Program-made: the position numbers and the translations under genes | Shown: positions 1 to 9,454 of the stretch, piece after piece | How the letters are laid out: each line of letters begins with the position of its first letter | Numbering within the stretch: position 1 is the stretch's first letter | Notes under the pieces: model-generated | Seen by the model: the letters and a program-made list of their open reading frames with translations, nothing else | The model's database searches: none | What the model was told of the DNA's origin: nothing | Source of the DNA: Jongsikchunia kroppenstedtii DSM 45133 | GTDB taxonomy: Bacteria > Actinomycetota > Actinomycetes > Mycobacteriales > Mycobacteriaceae | Assembly: GCF_000380485.1 (NCBI RefSeq) | Contig: NZ_AQYG01000049.1 | Coordinates: 62,001 to 126,000 of the forward strand | Direction: 5' to 3' | Length of the DNA: 64,000 nucleotides

Positions 1-312
1 CTCGTTACTGGGGATTTCCGCCGACCCGCTGGATCGCACCGAGTCCTCGACCGCCTGCGCCAACTTCTGCAGCTTGTCGTCGTCGACCTGCCGGCCCTGG
101 CAGGCGCGGCGCACACCCTTCATCACCTTCTCGCGACTGAATGGTTCGGTGACGCCATTTCGTTTGACGACGGCGAGTACGGCACTCTCGACTGTCGTGA
201 AACGGCGTCCGCATTCATTGCACGACCGGCGCCTGCGGATCGCCTGCCCCTCGTCGGCCAGGCGCGAGTCGACCACGCGGGTGTCTTCGTTCTTGCAGAA
301 CGGGCAGTGCAT
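1..312 (-). CDS. nrdR: Transcriptional repressor NrdR (3' end outside window)
   Basis: NrdR is a zinc-ribbon and ATP-cone repressor of ribonucleotide reductase genes. The 104 codons visible start [17 protein letters not shown] and hold the four zinc ligands as two CxxC pairs (C3/C6 and C31/C34), followed by the start of the ATP-cone domain (from about residue 49). The family is about 150 residues long, so roughly the last third lies beyond position 1. The gene sits beside the LysM protein and lexA, the same order as Rv2718c-Rv2719c-Rv2720 in M. tuberculosis. Family assignment is secure; the end is simply cut by the window. Confidence 0.95.
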   Translation of the reverse strand, partial: MHCPFCKNEDTRVVDSRLADEGQAIRRRRSCNECGRRFTTVESAVLAVVKRNGVTEPFSREKVMKGVRRACQGRQVDDDKLQKLAQAVEDSVRSSGSAEIPSNE

Positions 313-444
313 CGGCGCATCCTCGGCAGGCAGTGGTACGACCGCACCGGAATCCGGCGCGTTATACACGGGCGCTGCCCAGAATACTGGTGGTCCAGCG
401 CCGATCAATACCGTCGGCGGCTTGGTCCGCACCGCGCCCGCCCG

Positions 445-972
445 CTAGCGCTGGTAGACGGGCGCGAGCAGCGGCTGACCGGCCATCAGCTGCGCATTCG
501 GCAGATCATTGAGATCGAGAATCTTGTCGATGACAACGGACGACGGCATCGTCGGCGCAACGCGTTGTGCCACATCGCCGATGGTCTCGCCCGGCTTCAC
601 GTGCACGACCTCGGTCTGCGCCGACGCGGGCAGCGTCGCCTGCTCGATTCCGTTGCCCACCAGGCCGACGACGAACACGGTGATCGCGAGACCCAGGCCC
701 ACGAGAATGCCGACCGCCCAGGCCCGCCGCCGGGCATAGACGGACCGCGGCTCGCGTGGCATTCCCGCGCATGCGGTGCCCGCCGGCGATGCCGACATCG
801 GCCGCCCGCCGGGCCGCTGACCGTACGGGCGCACGCGGCCGCCGCGGCCATCCCGCGGACCGCGAACCGCCGTGCCGCCGGAACGGCGAACGGTGCTTCC
901 GGAGCCGCGGACCGGGGCGCGGAAATCGTCGGTGTAGATATCGGTGGAACGCAGTGCCAGTGCCGTGGCCAT
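445..972 (-). CDS. LysM-domain membrane protein, ChiZ/Rv2719c-like
   Basis: This 175-residue protein has a low-complexity Arg/Gly/Pro-rich cytoplasmic stretch (1-80), one transmembrane helix (about 85-107) and a C-terminal LysM domain (about 123-172, beginning EVVHVKPGETIGDVAQRV). LysM binds peptidoglycan, so the C-terminus should face the wall. It is divergent from lexA and shares its SOS-box-bearing promoter region. M. tuberculosis Rv2719c (ChiZ) has the same place, size and layout and is a DNA-damage-induced protein that affects cell division. By position and domain order this is probably its counterpart, acting as a division inhibitor during SOS; I infer this and see no catalytic motif. 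Confidence 0.85.
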   Translation of the reverse strand: MATALALRSTDIYTDDFRAPVRGSGSTVRRSGGTAVRGPRDGRGGRVRPYGQRPGGRPMSASPAGTACAGMPREPRSVYARRRAWAVGILVGLGLAITVFVVGLVGNGIEQATLPASAQTEVVHVKPGETIGDVAQRVAPTMPSSVVIDKILDLNDLPNAQLMAGQPLLAPVYQR

Positions 973-995
973 GTCGTCTCTCCTTCGATCATTCT

Positions 996-1011
996 TCGAA
1001 CACCCGTTTGA
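996..1011. promoter_or_regulatory. SOS box 1 (LexA operator)
   Basis: TCGAACACCCGTTTGA matches the mycobacterial SOS consensus TCGAAC-N4-GTTCGA with one mismatch in the right arm. It lies 24 bases upstream of the LysM gene and probably controls it. Confidence 0.85.
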
Positions 1012-1027
1012 GTGAACCTATGTTCGA
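1012..1027. promoter_or_regulatory. Possible second SOS box, abutting the first
   Basis: GTGAACCTATGTTCGA keeps the core GAAC-N4-GTTCGA but has two mismatches in the first two positions. It begins directly after box 1, so two LexA dimers could bind side by side. It is weaker than its neighbours. Confidence 0.5.
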
Positions 1028-1065
1028 ATTTGTACCACGCGGCTCCGACAAGTGCGCAACATCGG

Positions 1066-1081
1066 TCGAACAGATGTTTGA
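1066..1081. promoter_or_regulatory. SOS box 3 upstream of lexA
   Basis: TCGAACAGATGTTTGA is one mismatch from TCGAAC-N4-GTTCGA. It lies 59 bases before the lexA start and fits autorepression of lexA. Confidence 0.9.
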
Positions 1082-1140
1082 AACTTGTGACCTTCTCGGC
1101 TAGCGTGGTCGACAACACCACCGACAGGAGAGGTATCCCG

Positions 1141-1842
1141 ATGACTGAAAAGCGCGGGTCAGACGAGGGATCCGGCGACGCGACGCCCGAGCCCGGCGCC
1201 GAGGCCAGCCTGACTGATCGGCAACAACGCGTACTGGGAGTCATCCGCGCATCTGTTCGAGAGCGGGGCTACCCGCCGAGCATTCGCGAGATCGGCGACG
1301 CCGTCGGACTGACATCGACCTCGTCCGTGGCGCACCAGCTTCGCACCCTCGAACGCAAGGGCTTCCTGAAGCGCGACGACAACCGTCCGCGCGCGATCAA
1401 CGTCCAGGACAGCGACGGTGAGCCGACGACGTCGGTGCTGGGCGAGGGCGATACGTCCCTGCCTACACCCACCTTCGTCCCGGTCCTCGGCCGGATCGCC
1501 GCCGGCGGCCCGATCCTCGCCGAAGAAGCCGTCGAGGATGTGTTCCCGCTCCCCCGCGAGCTGGTCGGTGAGGGATCGCTGTTTCTGTTGAAGGTGGTCG
1601 GCGATTCGATGGTCGACGCGGCGATCTGCGACGGCGACTGGGTGGTGGTGCGCCAGCAGAACGTCGCCGAGAACGGCGACATCGTGGCCGCCATGCTCGA
1701 CGGCGAGGCAACCGTCAAGACGTTCAAACGCGTTGCGGGCGGCCAGGTCTGGCTGATGCCGCACAACGTCGAGTACGACCCGATCGACGGCAACCACGCC
1801 CAGATCCTCGGCAAAGTAGTGACGGTGATCCGCAGAATCTAG
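1141..1842 (+). CDS. lexA: SOS repressor LexA
   Basis: LexA represses DNA-damage genes and cleaves itself when RecA filaments form. The 233-residue protein has an N-terminal winged helix (about 24-90) and a S24 peptidase domain. Visible catalytic features are the cleavage site Ala121-Gly122 in GRIAAGGP, the nucleophile Ser156 in VVGDSMVDA, and Lys193 in ATVKTFKR. I chose the ATG at 1141 because GGAGAGG stands just upstream; a longer in-frame reading from 1012 would run through the operator region. SOS boxes upstream show autoregulation. A hairpin at 1853-1891 ends the gene. Confidence 0.97.
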   Translation: MTEKRGSDEGSGDATPEPGAEASLTDRQQRVLGVIRASVRERGYPPSIREIGDAVGLTSTSSVAHQLRTLERKGFLKRDDNRPRAINVQDSDGEPTTSVLGEGDTSLPTPTFVPVLGRIAAGGPILAEEAVEDVFPLPRELVGEGSLFLLKVVGDSMVDAAICDGDWVVVRQQNVAENGDIVAAMLDGEATVKTFKRVAGGQVWLMPHNVEYDPIDGNHAQILGKVVTVIRRI

Positions 1843-1852
1843 CGAAACGCGA

Positions 1853-1891
1853 GGATCCCCGGCCTCGGCGCAAAGCCAAGACCGGGGATCC
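1853..1891. terminator. Hairpin between convergent lexA and acyl-CoA dehydrogenase gene
   Basis: GGATCCCCGG (1853-1862) pairs perfectly with CCGGGGATCC (1882-1891), with a short inner stem (GGC/GCC) and a GCAAA loop. It sits between two genes that converge, so it probably terminates both. There is no clear T tract. Confidence 0.7.
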
Positions 1892-1912
1892 AGAGGTGCG
1901 TTGGCGCAGGTA

Positions 1913-3055
1913 TCAGACGCCCAACGACCTACCAATGATTTCCTTCATGATTTCAGTGGTTCCGCCATAGATGGTCTGGACGCGAGCGTCGAGGAACGCC
2001 TTGGCGACGAAGTATTCGCGCATGTATCCGTAGCCGCCGTGCAACTGCAGGCAGCGGTCGATGAGGTGTACCTGGTTCTCGCTGGCGTAGTACTTGGCCA
2101 TCGCGGCCTCGGGAACGGTCAGCTTGCCCTGGACGAGCAGGTCGATGCAGCGGTCGACGAAGACGCGGGTGGCCGCGGTCGAGGTCGCCAGCTCGGCGAG
2201 TAGGAACCGGCTGTTCTGGAAGTTGCCGATCGACTTGCCGAACGCCTTGCGGTCCTTGGTGTATTCGATGGTCTTCTCGAGCACCGACTCCATCGCGGCG
2301 GCTGCGGCGACGGCGATCGAAAGCCGCTCCTGCGGCAGATTCTGCATCAGGTAGATGAAGCCCATCCCCTCTTCGCCGAGGAGGTTCTCGGCGGGCACGC
2401 GCACATCGTTGAAACTCAGCTCGGCGGTGTCCTGCGCCTTGAGGCCGACCTTGTCGAGGTTGCGCCCCCGTTCGAAACCCTCCATGCCACGCTCGACGGC
2501 GATGAGGCTGAAGCCCTTCGAGCCGGCTTCCGGGTCGGTGCGGCAGACGACGATCACCAGATCGGCGTTGATGCCGTTGGTGATGAATGTCTTGGAGCCG
2601 TTGATGATCCAGTCGCTGCCGGACTTGGTCGCCGTGGTGCGGATGCCCTGCAGGTCGCTGCCGGTGCCGGGCTCGGTCATCGCGATGGCGGTAATCATCT
2701 CGCCGCTGCAGTACTTGGGCAACCACCGCTGCTTCTGCTCGTCGTTGCAGAGAGCCATCAGGTACGGCGCGATGATGTCGTTGTGCAGGGTGAATCCCGG
2801 TCCGCTGAAGCCGCCGCGGGCGCTCTCCTCGCCGATGATGGCGTTGTAGCGGAAGTCGTCGACGCCACCGCCGCCGAACTCCTCGGGGATAGCCATCCCG
2901 AGGAAGCCGTTCTTACCCGCCTCGAGCCAGACGTCGCGATCGACGATTTCCTGCTCTTCCCACCGGGCGTGGTTCGGTGCCACGTGCTGGGCGAGAAAGC
3001 CCTGGTAGGCCTCCCGGAACAGGTCGTGCTCGGGTTCGAAGATCGTGCGTTCCAC
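1913..3055 (-). CDS. Acyl-CoA dehydrogenase (FadE20-like)
   Basis: The protein is a 380-residue flavoprotein of the acyl-CoA dehydrogenase family, which oxidises acyl-CoA to enoyl-CoA. The family signatures AMTEPGTGSDLQGI and QLHGGYGYMREY and the C-terminal QTIYGGTTEIMKE are present, and the length is typical. I chose the GTG at 3055 because AGGAGG lies five bases upstream; the open frame continues to 3328 but without family similarity. M. tuberculosis has fadE20 (Rv2724c) in the equivalent place. The natural acyl substrate cannot be read from the sequence. The gene converges on lexA. Confidence 0.93.
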   Translation of the reverse strand: MERTIFEPEHDLFREAYQGFLAQHVAPNHARWEEQEIVDRDVWLEAGKNGFLGMAIPEEFGGGGVDDFRYNAIIGEESARGGFSGPGFTLHNDIIAPYLMALCNDEQKQRWLPKYCSGEMITAIAMTEPGTGSDLQGIRTTATKSGSDWIINGSKTFITNGINADLVIVVCRTDPEAGSKGFSLIAVERGMEGFERGRNLDKVGLKAQDTAELSFNDVRVPAENLLGEEGMGFIYLMQNLPQERLSIAVAAAAAMESVLEKTIEYTKDRKAFGKSIGNFQNSRFLLAELATSTAATRVFVDRCIDLLVQGKLTVPEAAMAKYYASENQVHLIDRCLQLHGGYGYMREYFVAKAFLDARVQTIYGGTTEIMKEIIGRSLGV

Positions 3056-3136
3056 AGTGCCTCCTAGACAGGCGTCCAAACAAAACATGCAGGAATGATT
3101 GTTATCGCAGTGTAGAGCACGGGCCGAGCGGGCGTT

Positions 3137-3160
3137 CGGGTGGAGATCCGGGTGGAGATC
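3137..3160. repeat. Tandem 12-bp direct repeat
   Basis: CGGGTGGAGATC occurs twice head to tail, 57 bases before the chosen start of the sensor kinase. It could be a regulator site for the two-component operon or a chance duplication. Confidence 0.4.
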
Positions 3161-3217
3161 GCGCCACAGCCCGCGATGTGCGCCGATCAACCCGTACACC
3201 CGTGGCAGGCTGGCGAT

Positions 3218-4429
3218 ATGTCCTTCGTGAACGTCGCCGCGGTCGATCGCTGGCTCGGTTTCAACGACTTCACCCCGCCCCCGCCGGCCGGTCCGCTGTT
3301 CGACACGATCGGGAAGGCGCGCAATCAATGGCCGGTGATCGTCATCATCGCCGTCATAGCAGCGACGACGGTTTCGCCACTGGGAGTGACCGGTCGTGGT
3401 CTATACGGTCTGTCGCTGCTCATCGTCAACATCGCCTTTACGTTCGTCCGCTTGATTGCACCCGACCATCTCTCTCCACGTCGCCGGTTTCTGCTCCTGT
3501 CTCTGGCGGCGGTATTCGGCGCATTGCTGATCGGTTTCGATCCGTCCAGTGCCGCGTCGGTCTTCTGCTGCTACGTCGCCGGCCACGCCGGCTATTCACT
3601 ACCCACTCGCGCGGCGATAGTCGTCGCCTGCTGCTGCTCGATGTTCTCCGCAATCGCCGTTGCTCTCCATCACGGCACCGGGTACCTCTGGGCCCCGACC
3701 CTGCTCGTCGGATTTACGGTGCTGTTCGGCATGACCAGGCAAAGCCGCCAACAGATGCTCCGACTCGCTGACGAGAAGGTGCTCGAGACCCAGCGGGCCG
3801 CGACGGCAGAAGCACGCGCCAGTGCGCTGGCCGAGCGCGGTCGTATCGCCCGGGACCTGCACGATGTTCTGGCGCACTCGCTCTCCGGCGTCAACATGCA
3901 GCTCAATCTGGCTGAGGCGCTGCTGGATTCCGGTCGCGCCGACCAGGCCCGGACCGCGGTGGATCAGGCCCGGCAGATGGTGACCGACGGACTCGCCGAC
4001 GCCCGCAGCGCGGTCTATGCACTGCGCGAAGAGACCCTCGAACTGATCCCGGCGATCCGCTCGCTCCTGCAGTTCGACAATGAACATCTTGATGCACCAA
4101 CAGATTCCGTCGCGCTGGACGCCCGCCGCACCGCTGCGGTACTGCGGATCGTCACCGAAGCAGTCACCAACGCTCGTCGCCATGCGCCTGGCGCGGCGAC
4201 GACAGTCACCGTTCAACAGACCGACACCATGCTGAAGGTCACCGTGCGCAACGCACCACCGGCGACCCCACCCGACCCGTCACCGGGCAGCGGTGTCGGT
4301 ATCGTCGGCATGCGTGAACGAGCCGCCGAACTCGGCGCCCTGCTGATCGCCGGTGCCGATCCCGATGGATCGTGGACCGTATCCCTCGAGCTACCCACCG
4401 ACACCGGACAGGAGCGTCAGGAATCGTGA
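3218..4429 (+). CDS. Sensor histidine kinase, NarL/DesK class
   Basis: This 403-residue membrane kinase has about five hydrophobic segments in its first 175 residues (for example 39-52, 62-80, 90-107, 131-150, 158-172). A coiled linker follows (about 175-205), then a HisKA_3 dimerisation domain with the phospho-acceptor His215 in IARDLHDVLAHSLS, and a C-terminal ATPase domain with the G box GVGIVGMRERA. No large sensory domain is seen, so the signal is probably perceived in the membrane. It overlaps the response regulator start (GTGA), so the two are coupled. Start at 3218 is preferred; 3140 is an alternative in-frame ATG. Confidence 0.9.
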   Translation: MSFVNVAAVDRWLGFNDFTPPPPAGPLFDTIGKARNQWPVIVIIAVIAATTVSPLGVTGRGLYGLSLLIVNIAFTFVRLIAPDHLSPRRRFLLLSLAAVFGALLIGFDPSSAASVFCCYVAGHAGYSLPTRAAIVVACCCSMFSAIAVALHHGTGYLWAPTLLVGFTVLFGMTRQSRQQMLRLADEKVLETQRAATAEARASALAERGRIARDLHDVLAHSLSGVNMQLNLAEALLDSGRADQARTAVDQARQMVTDGLADARSAVYALREETLELIPAIRSLLQFDNEHLDAPTDSVALDARRTAAVLRIVTEAVTNARRHAPGAATTVTVQQTDTMLKVTVRNAPPATPPDPSPGSGVGIVGMRERAAELGALLIAGADPDGSWTVSLELPTDTGQERQES

Positions 4430-5121
4430 ACGGTGATGCCCGGCAAACCGATTCCCCACCGATCCGGGTCGTGCTGGCCGACGATCAGGCGACCATCCGG
4501 GACGCACTCGCCATGATGCTCGACCTGTTCGACGACATCGACGTGGTCGGCGTCGGTTCCGACGGCGCCGAACTGGTCGCGCTCACCCGCGAGCATCAAC
4601 CGGATGTCGTACTCACCGACCTCCGCATGCCGGCGCTGGACGGCGCGGCGGCGACCGCCCGCATCCTCGATGAACGACCCGATCTGCCCGTCGTCGTGCT
4701 GACGACCTTCGACGACGACGAATCCGTATTCGCCGCACTCGATGCGGGCGCCCGCGGGTACCTGACCAAAGACGCGGGCCGGGCCGAGATCGCGGCCGCC
4801 ATCCGCGCCGCGGCGGCCGGCCAGTCGGTCCTGGATCCGTCCGTGCAGATGCGATTGGTGCGGGCCGCCGCCGCCCGCGGAAAGGCCGCAGCCGCACCGC
4901 GTTCAGACCCCGGCGCCGGCGATCTCACGGCCCGCGAGCGCGAGGTTCTCGGGCTGATCGCCTCCGGACTGACCAATCGAGAGATCGCCGCGCGGCTGTT
5001 CATCGGCGAGTCGACGGTGAAGACGCATATCAACAACCTGTTCGCCAAGGCCGGGCTGCGCGATCGGGCGGCCGCCGTGGCGTACGCGTTTCAGAGCGGA
5101 ATCGCCGCTCCGGCAGACTGA
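4426..5121 (+). CDS. Response regulator, NarL/FixJ family
   Basis: This 231-residue partner of the upstream kinase has a receiver domain (about 13-130) with the acidic pair DD (19-20), phosphorylatable Asp65 in VVLTDLRMP and Lys in YLTKDAG. A LuxR-type helix-turn-helix follows (about 165-225, LTAREREVLGLIASGLTNRE). GTG at 4426 overlaps the kinase stop in a GTGA tetranucleotide, with GGAG upstream, which fixes the start. Target genes are unknown; the flanking genes give no clue to the signal. Confidence 0.92.
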   Translation: MNGDARQTDSPPIRVVLADDQATIRDALAMMLDLFDDIDVVGVGSDGAELVALTREHQPDVVLTDLRMPALDGAAATARILDERPDLPVVVLTTFDDDESVFAALDAGARGYLTKDAGRAEIAAAIRAAAAGQSVLDPSVQMRLVRAAAARGKAAAAPRSDPGAGDLTAREREVLGLIASGLTNREIAARLFIGESTVKTHINNLFAKAGLRDRAAAVAYAFQSGIAAPAD

Positions 5122-5139
5122 TCCGCGACTCTGCCTCGC

Positions 5140-6612
5140 CTAGTCCGTCACACGCAGCGGCGTCAGCTGGGCGGCCAGGTCGGCCGGAACCCGCACTCGC
5201 ATCAGCGTCCCGTCCGCGTTGTGCTCGGTATTGAGCACATCACCCTGCGCATGGATCCGCGACACCACATCGCCGCGGGAGAACGGAATCTGCACGGTGA
5301 GTTCGACATCGGCCCGGCCGACCGCCTCGCGGATCCGGTCGAGCAGCTCGTCGATGCCCTCGCCGGTGTGCGCCGACACGAATACCGCGCCGTCGAACAG
5401 TCCGCGCAGCTGTGCCAACACGGTCGGGTCAGCGGCATCGATCTTGTTGATCACCAACAACTCCGGCGGCGCATCCGCCGCGGCGATACCCGCCTCCGCG
5501 AACACCCCTTCGACGACGGTGCGCACGGCCGAGATCTGGCGCGTCGGAATGGGATCCGAGCCGTCGACGACATGCACGATCAGATCGGCCTCGGCGACCT
5601 CTTCGAGGGTCGATCGAAACGCCTCGACGAGCTGCGTCGGCAGATGCCGGACGAAGCCGACGGTATCGGTGAGCACGATCTCGCGGCCGCCGCCGGAACC
5701 GTCTGCGGCGGGCGGCAATTCGGTCCGGCGACTGGTCGGATCGAGCGTGGCGAAGAGGGCGTTCTGCACCAGCACCCCGGAGCCGGTGAGGGCATTGATC
5801 AGACTCGACTTGCCGGCGTTCGTGTAACCGGCGATGGCCACCGTCGGCACCGCGCCGGATTGACGCTGCTGCCGCTTGACGGTCCGCGCGGTCTTCATCT
5901 CCCGAATCTCGCGTCGCAGCTTGGCCATTCGCTCGCGGATGCGCCGACGGTCGGTCTCGATCTTGGTCTCGCCGGGACCACGGGTACCCACGCCGCCGCC
6001 GGCACCACCGGCCCGACCGCCGGCCTGCCGGGACATCGATTCACCCCAGCCGCGCAGCCGCGGGATCATATACTCCATCTGCGCCAACGACACCTGGGCC
6101 TTGCCCTCGCGGGACGTCGCATGCTGCGCGAAGATGTCGAGGATCAGCGCCGTGCGGTCGATCACCTTGACCTTGACGACTTTCTCCAGCGCGTTCAGCT
6201 GCGCGGGCGTCAGTTCGCCGTCGCAGATGACGGTGTCGGCGCCGGTGGCCACCACCAGATCGCGCAGCTCATTGGCCTTGCCCGACCCGATATACGTCGC
6301 CGGGTCCGGCTTGTCACGACGCTGGATCACCGCATCGAGCACCGCCGATCCGGCGGTCTCGGCGAGCGCGGCGAGTTCGGCCATGTTCGCCTCGGCCTCG
6401 GCAGACGTGCCCTCGGTCCAAACGCCGACCAGCACCACCTGTTCCAGTCGCAGCTGTCGGTACTCGACCTCGGTGACATCGGTCAGCTCGGTCGAGAGCC
6501 CGCCGACACGGCGCAGCGAACTCCGCTCATCGAGTTGGAGTTCGCCGGTCGTCGGCTGCCGCCCGGAAGAAGGAAGGGCGGTTGCGGAGAGTTCTTGTTC
6601 AGTCACTGGCAT
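5140..6612 (-). CDS. hflX: Ribosome-associated GTPase HflX
   Basis: HflX is a GTPase that splits stalled or inactive 70S ribosomes. The 490-residue protein shows the N-terminal HflX domain (about 55-230, with the Gly-rich RQAGGRAGGAGGGVGTRGPG loop) and the GTPase motifs G1 GYTNAGKS (262-269), G3 DTVGF (316-320) and G4 NKID (389-392). The C-terminus holds a further small domain. It lies upstream in order of nothing obvious but next to dapF and miaA, the same neighbourhood as Rv2725c. The first 45 residues look disordered, so a later start is possible. Confidence 0.95.
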   Translation of the reverse strand: MPVTEQELSATALPSSGRQPTTGELQLDERSSLRRVGGLSTELTDVTEVEYRQLRLEQVVLVGVWTEGTSAEAEANMAELAALAETAGSAVLDAVIQRRDKPDPATYIGSGKANELRDLVVATGADTVICDGELTPAQLNALEKVVKVKVIDRTALILDIFAQHATSREGKAQVSLAQMEYMIPRLRGWGESMSRQAGGRAGGAGGGVGTRGPGETKIETDRRRIRERMAKLRREIREMKTARTVKRQQRQSGAVPTVAIAGYTNAGKSSLINALTGSGVLVQNALFATLDPTSRRTELPPAADGSGGGREIVLTDTVGFVRHLPTQLVEAFRSTLEEVAEADLIVHVVDGSDPIPTRQISAVRTVVEGVFAEAGIAAADAPPELLVINKIDAADPTVLAQLRGLFDGAVFVSAHTGEGIDELLDRIREAVGRADVELTVQIPFSRGDVVSRIHAQGDVLNTEHNADGTLMRVRVPADLAAQLTPLRVTD

Positions 6613-6706
6613 CGCGATTCATGATGCCGCGCTGCCCGGTTCGCCCGCATCCCAATTTCGGCGCCGGGTGCACCGCGAACGAGTCCGGCGGTCACTTTCG
6701 ACGGCG

Positions 6707-7576
6707 TCACAGCGCTTGCGCCGTGAGCGTGCCGCGGGCCACGAGACGCGACGGACCGCGGAGCACACTGCCGTCCTCGGCGATCCGCACCTGGACCACG
6801 CCGCCGGGAATATGGACGGCGACCTCGCCGGTCGACTCGCCGCGGGCCAGCAACGTCGCTGCGGCTGCGGCAACGGTTCCGGTTCCGCAGCTGCGGGTCT
6901 CCCCCGAGCCCCGCTCCAGCACCCGCATCGCGACGGAGGACTCATCCCGCACCGAGATCACCTCGACGTTGCCGCCATGCGGGAACACCGTCGAATCCAG
7001 TTCGGCCGCAGGAACATCCAGATCGATCTCGGCCAGCCCGGCGGAGTCGAGACCATCCTCGACGCAGGCCAGATGCGGATTGCCGACATCCACGAAGATT
7101 CCCGCGAAGGTACGTCCGGCGATCGTCGCCTTGCTGTGCGCACCGAGACGCACAGGCCCCATCTGGACGCTGACGTCCGCGGCATCCGCGTCGGCCGAAT
7201 GCACGGTCACCGGCCGCGCCCCGGCCCGCGATCCGACGACGAACTCCGGCCCGTCGACCAATCCGGCCGTCGTCAGATAGTGCGCGAACACCCGCACCCC
7301 GTTGCCGCACATTTCGGCGATGCTGCCGTCGGCATTGCGGTAGTCCATGAACCAGTCGGCCGATCCGACGCCCTCCGGGAGCGCGGGCAGCACGCCGGCG
7401 TTCACCAGCGCCCCGGCGGTGGCGACCCGCAGCACGCCGTCGGCACCGAGCCCCCGCTGGCGGTCGCACAGCGCGGACACGAAATCGGTGTCCAGCGACA
7501 GCGCGACATCGGGGTCCGGCAGGACGACGAAGTCGTTCTGCGTCCCGTGTCCCTTGAGAAATTCGATACCGGTCAT
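6707..7576 (-). CDS. dapF: Diaminopimelate epimerase
   Basis: DapF interconverts LL- and meso-diaminopimelate for lysine and peptidoglycan. The 289-residue sequence starts [18 protein letters not shown] and carries both catalytic cysteines in the usual contexts [10 protein letters not shown] and [11 protein letters not shown]. The start at 7576 overlaps the miaA stop in ATGA, indicating translational coupling in the order Rv2728c-like, miaA, dapF. A longer frame to 7699 is part of miaA and is rejected. Works in the same pathway as dapA and dapB elsewhere in this window. Confidence 0.96.
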   Translation of the reverse strand: MTGIEFLKGHGTQNDFVVLPDPDVALSLDTDFVSALCDRQRGLGADGVLRVATAGALVNAGVLPALPEGVGSADWFMDYRNADGSIAEMCGNGVRVFAHYLTTAGLVDGPEFVVGSRAGARPVTVHSADADAADVSVQMGPVRLGAHSKATIAGRTFAGIFVDVGNPHLACVEDGLDSAGLAEIDLDVPAAELDSTVFPHGGNVEVISVRDESSVAMRVLERGSGETRSCGTGTVAAAAATLLARGESTGEVAVHIPGGVVQVRIAEDGSVLRGPSRLVARGTLTAQAL

Positions 7577-8532
7577 CGCGGCCAGTCTACCGGCCGACGA
7601 CCTGCGCCTTGTTCGTCGGCGACCAGCACCGCTGCCCGATCGAGGAGGTCGGCGGACCCCGCGTCCAGCCAATGAACCCGGGGATCGCGACGGAACCACG
7701 ATCGCTGCCGTCGGACGTATCTTCGGGTGCCGATGAATGTCAGCTCCTGCGCCTTGTCGAGGTCGTAGTCGCCGTCGAGGGCGGCGAGCACCTGCGCGTA
7801 GCCGATCGCTCGAGCGGCCGTCACGCCGCCGCGCAGGCCATCCTCGATGAGCGCGGCCACCTCGTCGACCAGCCCGGTCTCGAACATCAGTGCCGTGCGC
7901 CGGGCGATCCGCTCATCCAGCTCGGCGGTGTCGCGGTCGAGGGCGATGATCGTCGTCCCCCACCGCGGTTCGCCGATCTGCGGTTGCGAGGCCGCGAACG
8001 GCCTGCCGGTCAGCCGGACGACCTCCAGCGCCCGCACGATGCGCCGGCCGTCGGTCGGCAGGATCGTCTCCGCGGCGGTCGCGTCGACTTCGGCGAGCCG
8101 CTGGTGCATCCGCAGCGGGCCGTCTGCCGCCAACTGCTCCTCGAACTCGGCACGCACCACCGGATCGGTCGCGGGAAACTGCCAATCGTCCAGCAGGGAC
8201 TGGATGTACATCATCGATCCGCCGACCACGACCGGCACCCGGCCGCGGCGCAGAATGTCCTCGACGTCGGCGCGCGCCGCCTCCTGGTACCGCGCAACCG
8301 TCGCGGTCTCGGTGACGTCCAGGACATCGATCTGATGGTGCGCGATGCCGCGACGCTCCGACATCGCGAGCTTCGCCGTCCCGATGTCCATGCCGCGGTA
8401 CTGCTGCATCGCATCGATATTCACGATCTCGCCGCCGAGGCGTTCGGCGAGATCGAGGGCCAGATCGGACTTGCCGGTGGCGGTCGGCCCGATCACCGCG
8501 ATCGGCGACGGCCCCGACATCGAGGTGCTCAC
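7573..8532 (-). CDS. miaA: tRNA dimethylallyltransferase
   Basis: MiaA adds the dimethylallyl group to A37 of tRNAs reading codons that start with U; MiaB, also in this window, then methylthiolates it. The 319-residue protein has the P-loop GPTATGKS (15-22), the substrate motif [17 protein letters not shown], and [10 protein letters not shown] chose GTG at 8532 because it overlaps the upstream stop as GTGA; ATG at 8520 is the alternative. The longer frame to 8988 is antisense to nothing real and reads the upstream gene out of frame. Confidence 0.95.
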   Translation of the reverse strand: MSTSMSGPSPIAVIGPTATGKSDLALDLAERLGGEIVNIDAMQQYRGMDIGTAKLAMSERRGIAHHQIDVLDVTETATVARYQEAARADVEDILRRGRVPVVVGGSMMYIQSLLDDWQFPATDPVVRAEFEEQLAADGPLRMHQRLAEVDATAAETILPTDGRRIVRALEVVRLTGRPFAASQPQIGEPRWGTTIIALDRDTAELDERIARRTALMFETGLVDEVAALIEDGLRGGVTAARAIGYAQVLAALDGDYDLDKAQELTFIGTRRYVRRQRSWFRRDPRVHWLDAGSADLLDRAAVLVADEQGAGRRPVDWPR

Positions 8533-9254
8533 GTCGACCGGCGCCATCGGCTGACGACATAGCCGACCCCGAAAGGCGCTGCGGCATAGCAGTTCTCGGC
8601 ATCCCACGCACCGTCGAGCGCGGCCAGCGCGACCTGATACACGGCGCGGCCGTCGATACCGACCGCCGCTGCGTCGGTCGCCGGCCAGGTGACCACCCGG
8701 GACCGGGCGTCGAGGTCGCCGCCGACCGCGGCGACCAGATCGTCCTGCCAGCGCTGCGCGTCGGCGTGGAAGCCGCCTGGGGCTTTGGCGGTCAGCGTCG
8801 TCGCCCCGTCGGCCACGACCAGCAAGCCGGTCGACCCGGATGCGGTCTCGCATTCCGCCCGCAACCGGCGGCCACGATCGGCGCAGTCCTGCGGCGTACT
8901 GGCCGGATCGATCAGCGCGGTCCGCGCGGTCGCGTCGGGCGCGGCCCGCCCGCGGAGCCATCCACCCACCAGGAGCGCGAGCGGCCATCGCGGATCGGCC
9001 GACCCGTCGGCGGTCGGCGACAGCCGGACCGGAACATCGGCCCCGAAGCCGGCGAACGTGCCGACACCGTCGGCGACACTCGGATCGGCCGACCCGGCCC
9101 CGAGAATCAGCCAGTCCGATACATCTGCGGCAAGTCCGGACGCCGCCTCGATCGCCGCGCCGCGGACAGCGTCCACGTCGGGGTCGACGCTCGAACCGGT
9201 CAGCTCCGGGATCAGCAGAGGCGCTCCGGGCACGAACACGGCAGCGGTCAACAC
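8529..9254 (-). CDS. LigB-like catalytic-fold protein (Rv2728c-like)
   Basis: This 241-residue protein begins [18 protein letters not shown], a pattern seen in class III extradiol-dioxygenase/MEMO-like proteins of actinobacteria, and continues with [16 protein letters not shown]. Length and place match the conserved alanine-rich Rv2728c directly upstream of miaA. Its stop overlaps the miaA start, so it is the first gene of the coupled trio. No function is established; I see no full metal-binding triad. GTG at 9254 is preferred, but the frame is open to 9317. Confidence 0.75.
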   Translation of the reverse strand: MLTAAVFVPGAPLLIPELTGSSVDPDVDAVRGAAIEAASGLAADVSDWLILGAGSADPSVADGVGTFAGFGADVPVRLSPTADGSADPRWPLALLVGGWLRGRAAPDATARTALIDPASTPQDCADRGRRLRAECETASGSTGLLVVADGATTLTAKAPGGFHADAQRWQDDLVAAVGGDLDARSRVVTWPATDAAAVGIDGRAVYQVALAALDGAWDAENCYAAAPFGVGYVVSRWRRST

Positions 9255-9332
9255 ATCCGCAACGCTAGCCGAGCACGGCGATTCGACCGGCCTCCGGCCC
9301 GCCCGCAGCGAAATCACCGATCTGGACGCCGC

Positions 9333-9354
9333 CCGGGGCCGTATCCGGCCCCGG
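9333..9354. other. Perfect GC hairpin in divergent promoter region
   Basis: CCGGGGCCG and CGGCCCCGG form a 9-bp stem with a TATC loop, between the divergent LigB-like and DUF349 genes. It has no T tract. It may be an operator or an RNA structure; the function is not clear. Confidence 0.45.
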
Positions 9355-9454
9355 AAACCGGAAACTACTGATTCAATTGGCAGACACCCTGCATACCGCG
9401 GGCGTGCACTTATAGACGGATGGCAGCCGTGACGCGCGGCGGGATGAGGACGTT

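Noticed and set aside
5876-7675. 599-codon open frame across hflX and dapF on the plus strand
   Set aside because: It spans two conserved genes and their junction in antisense; composition is typical of shadow frames.
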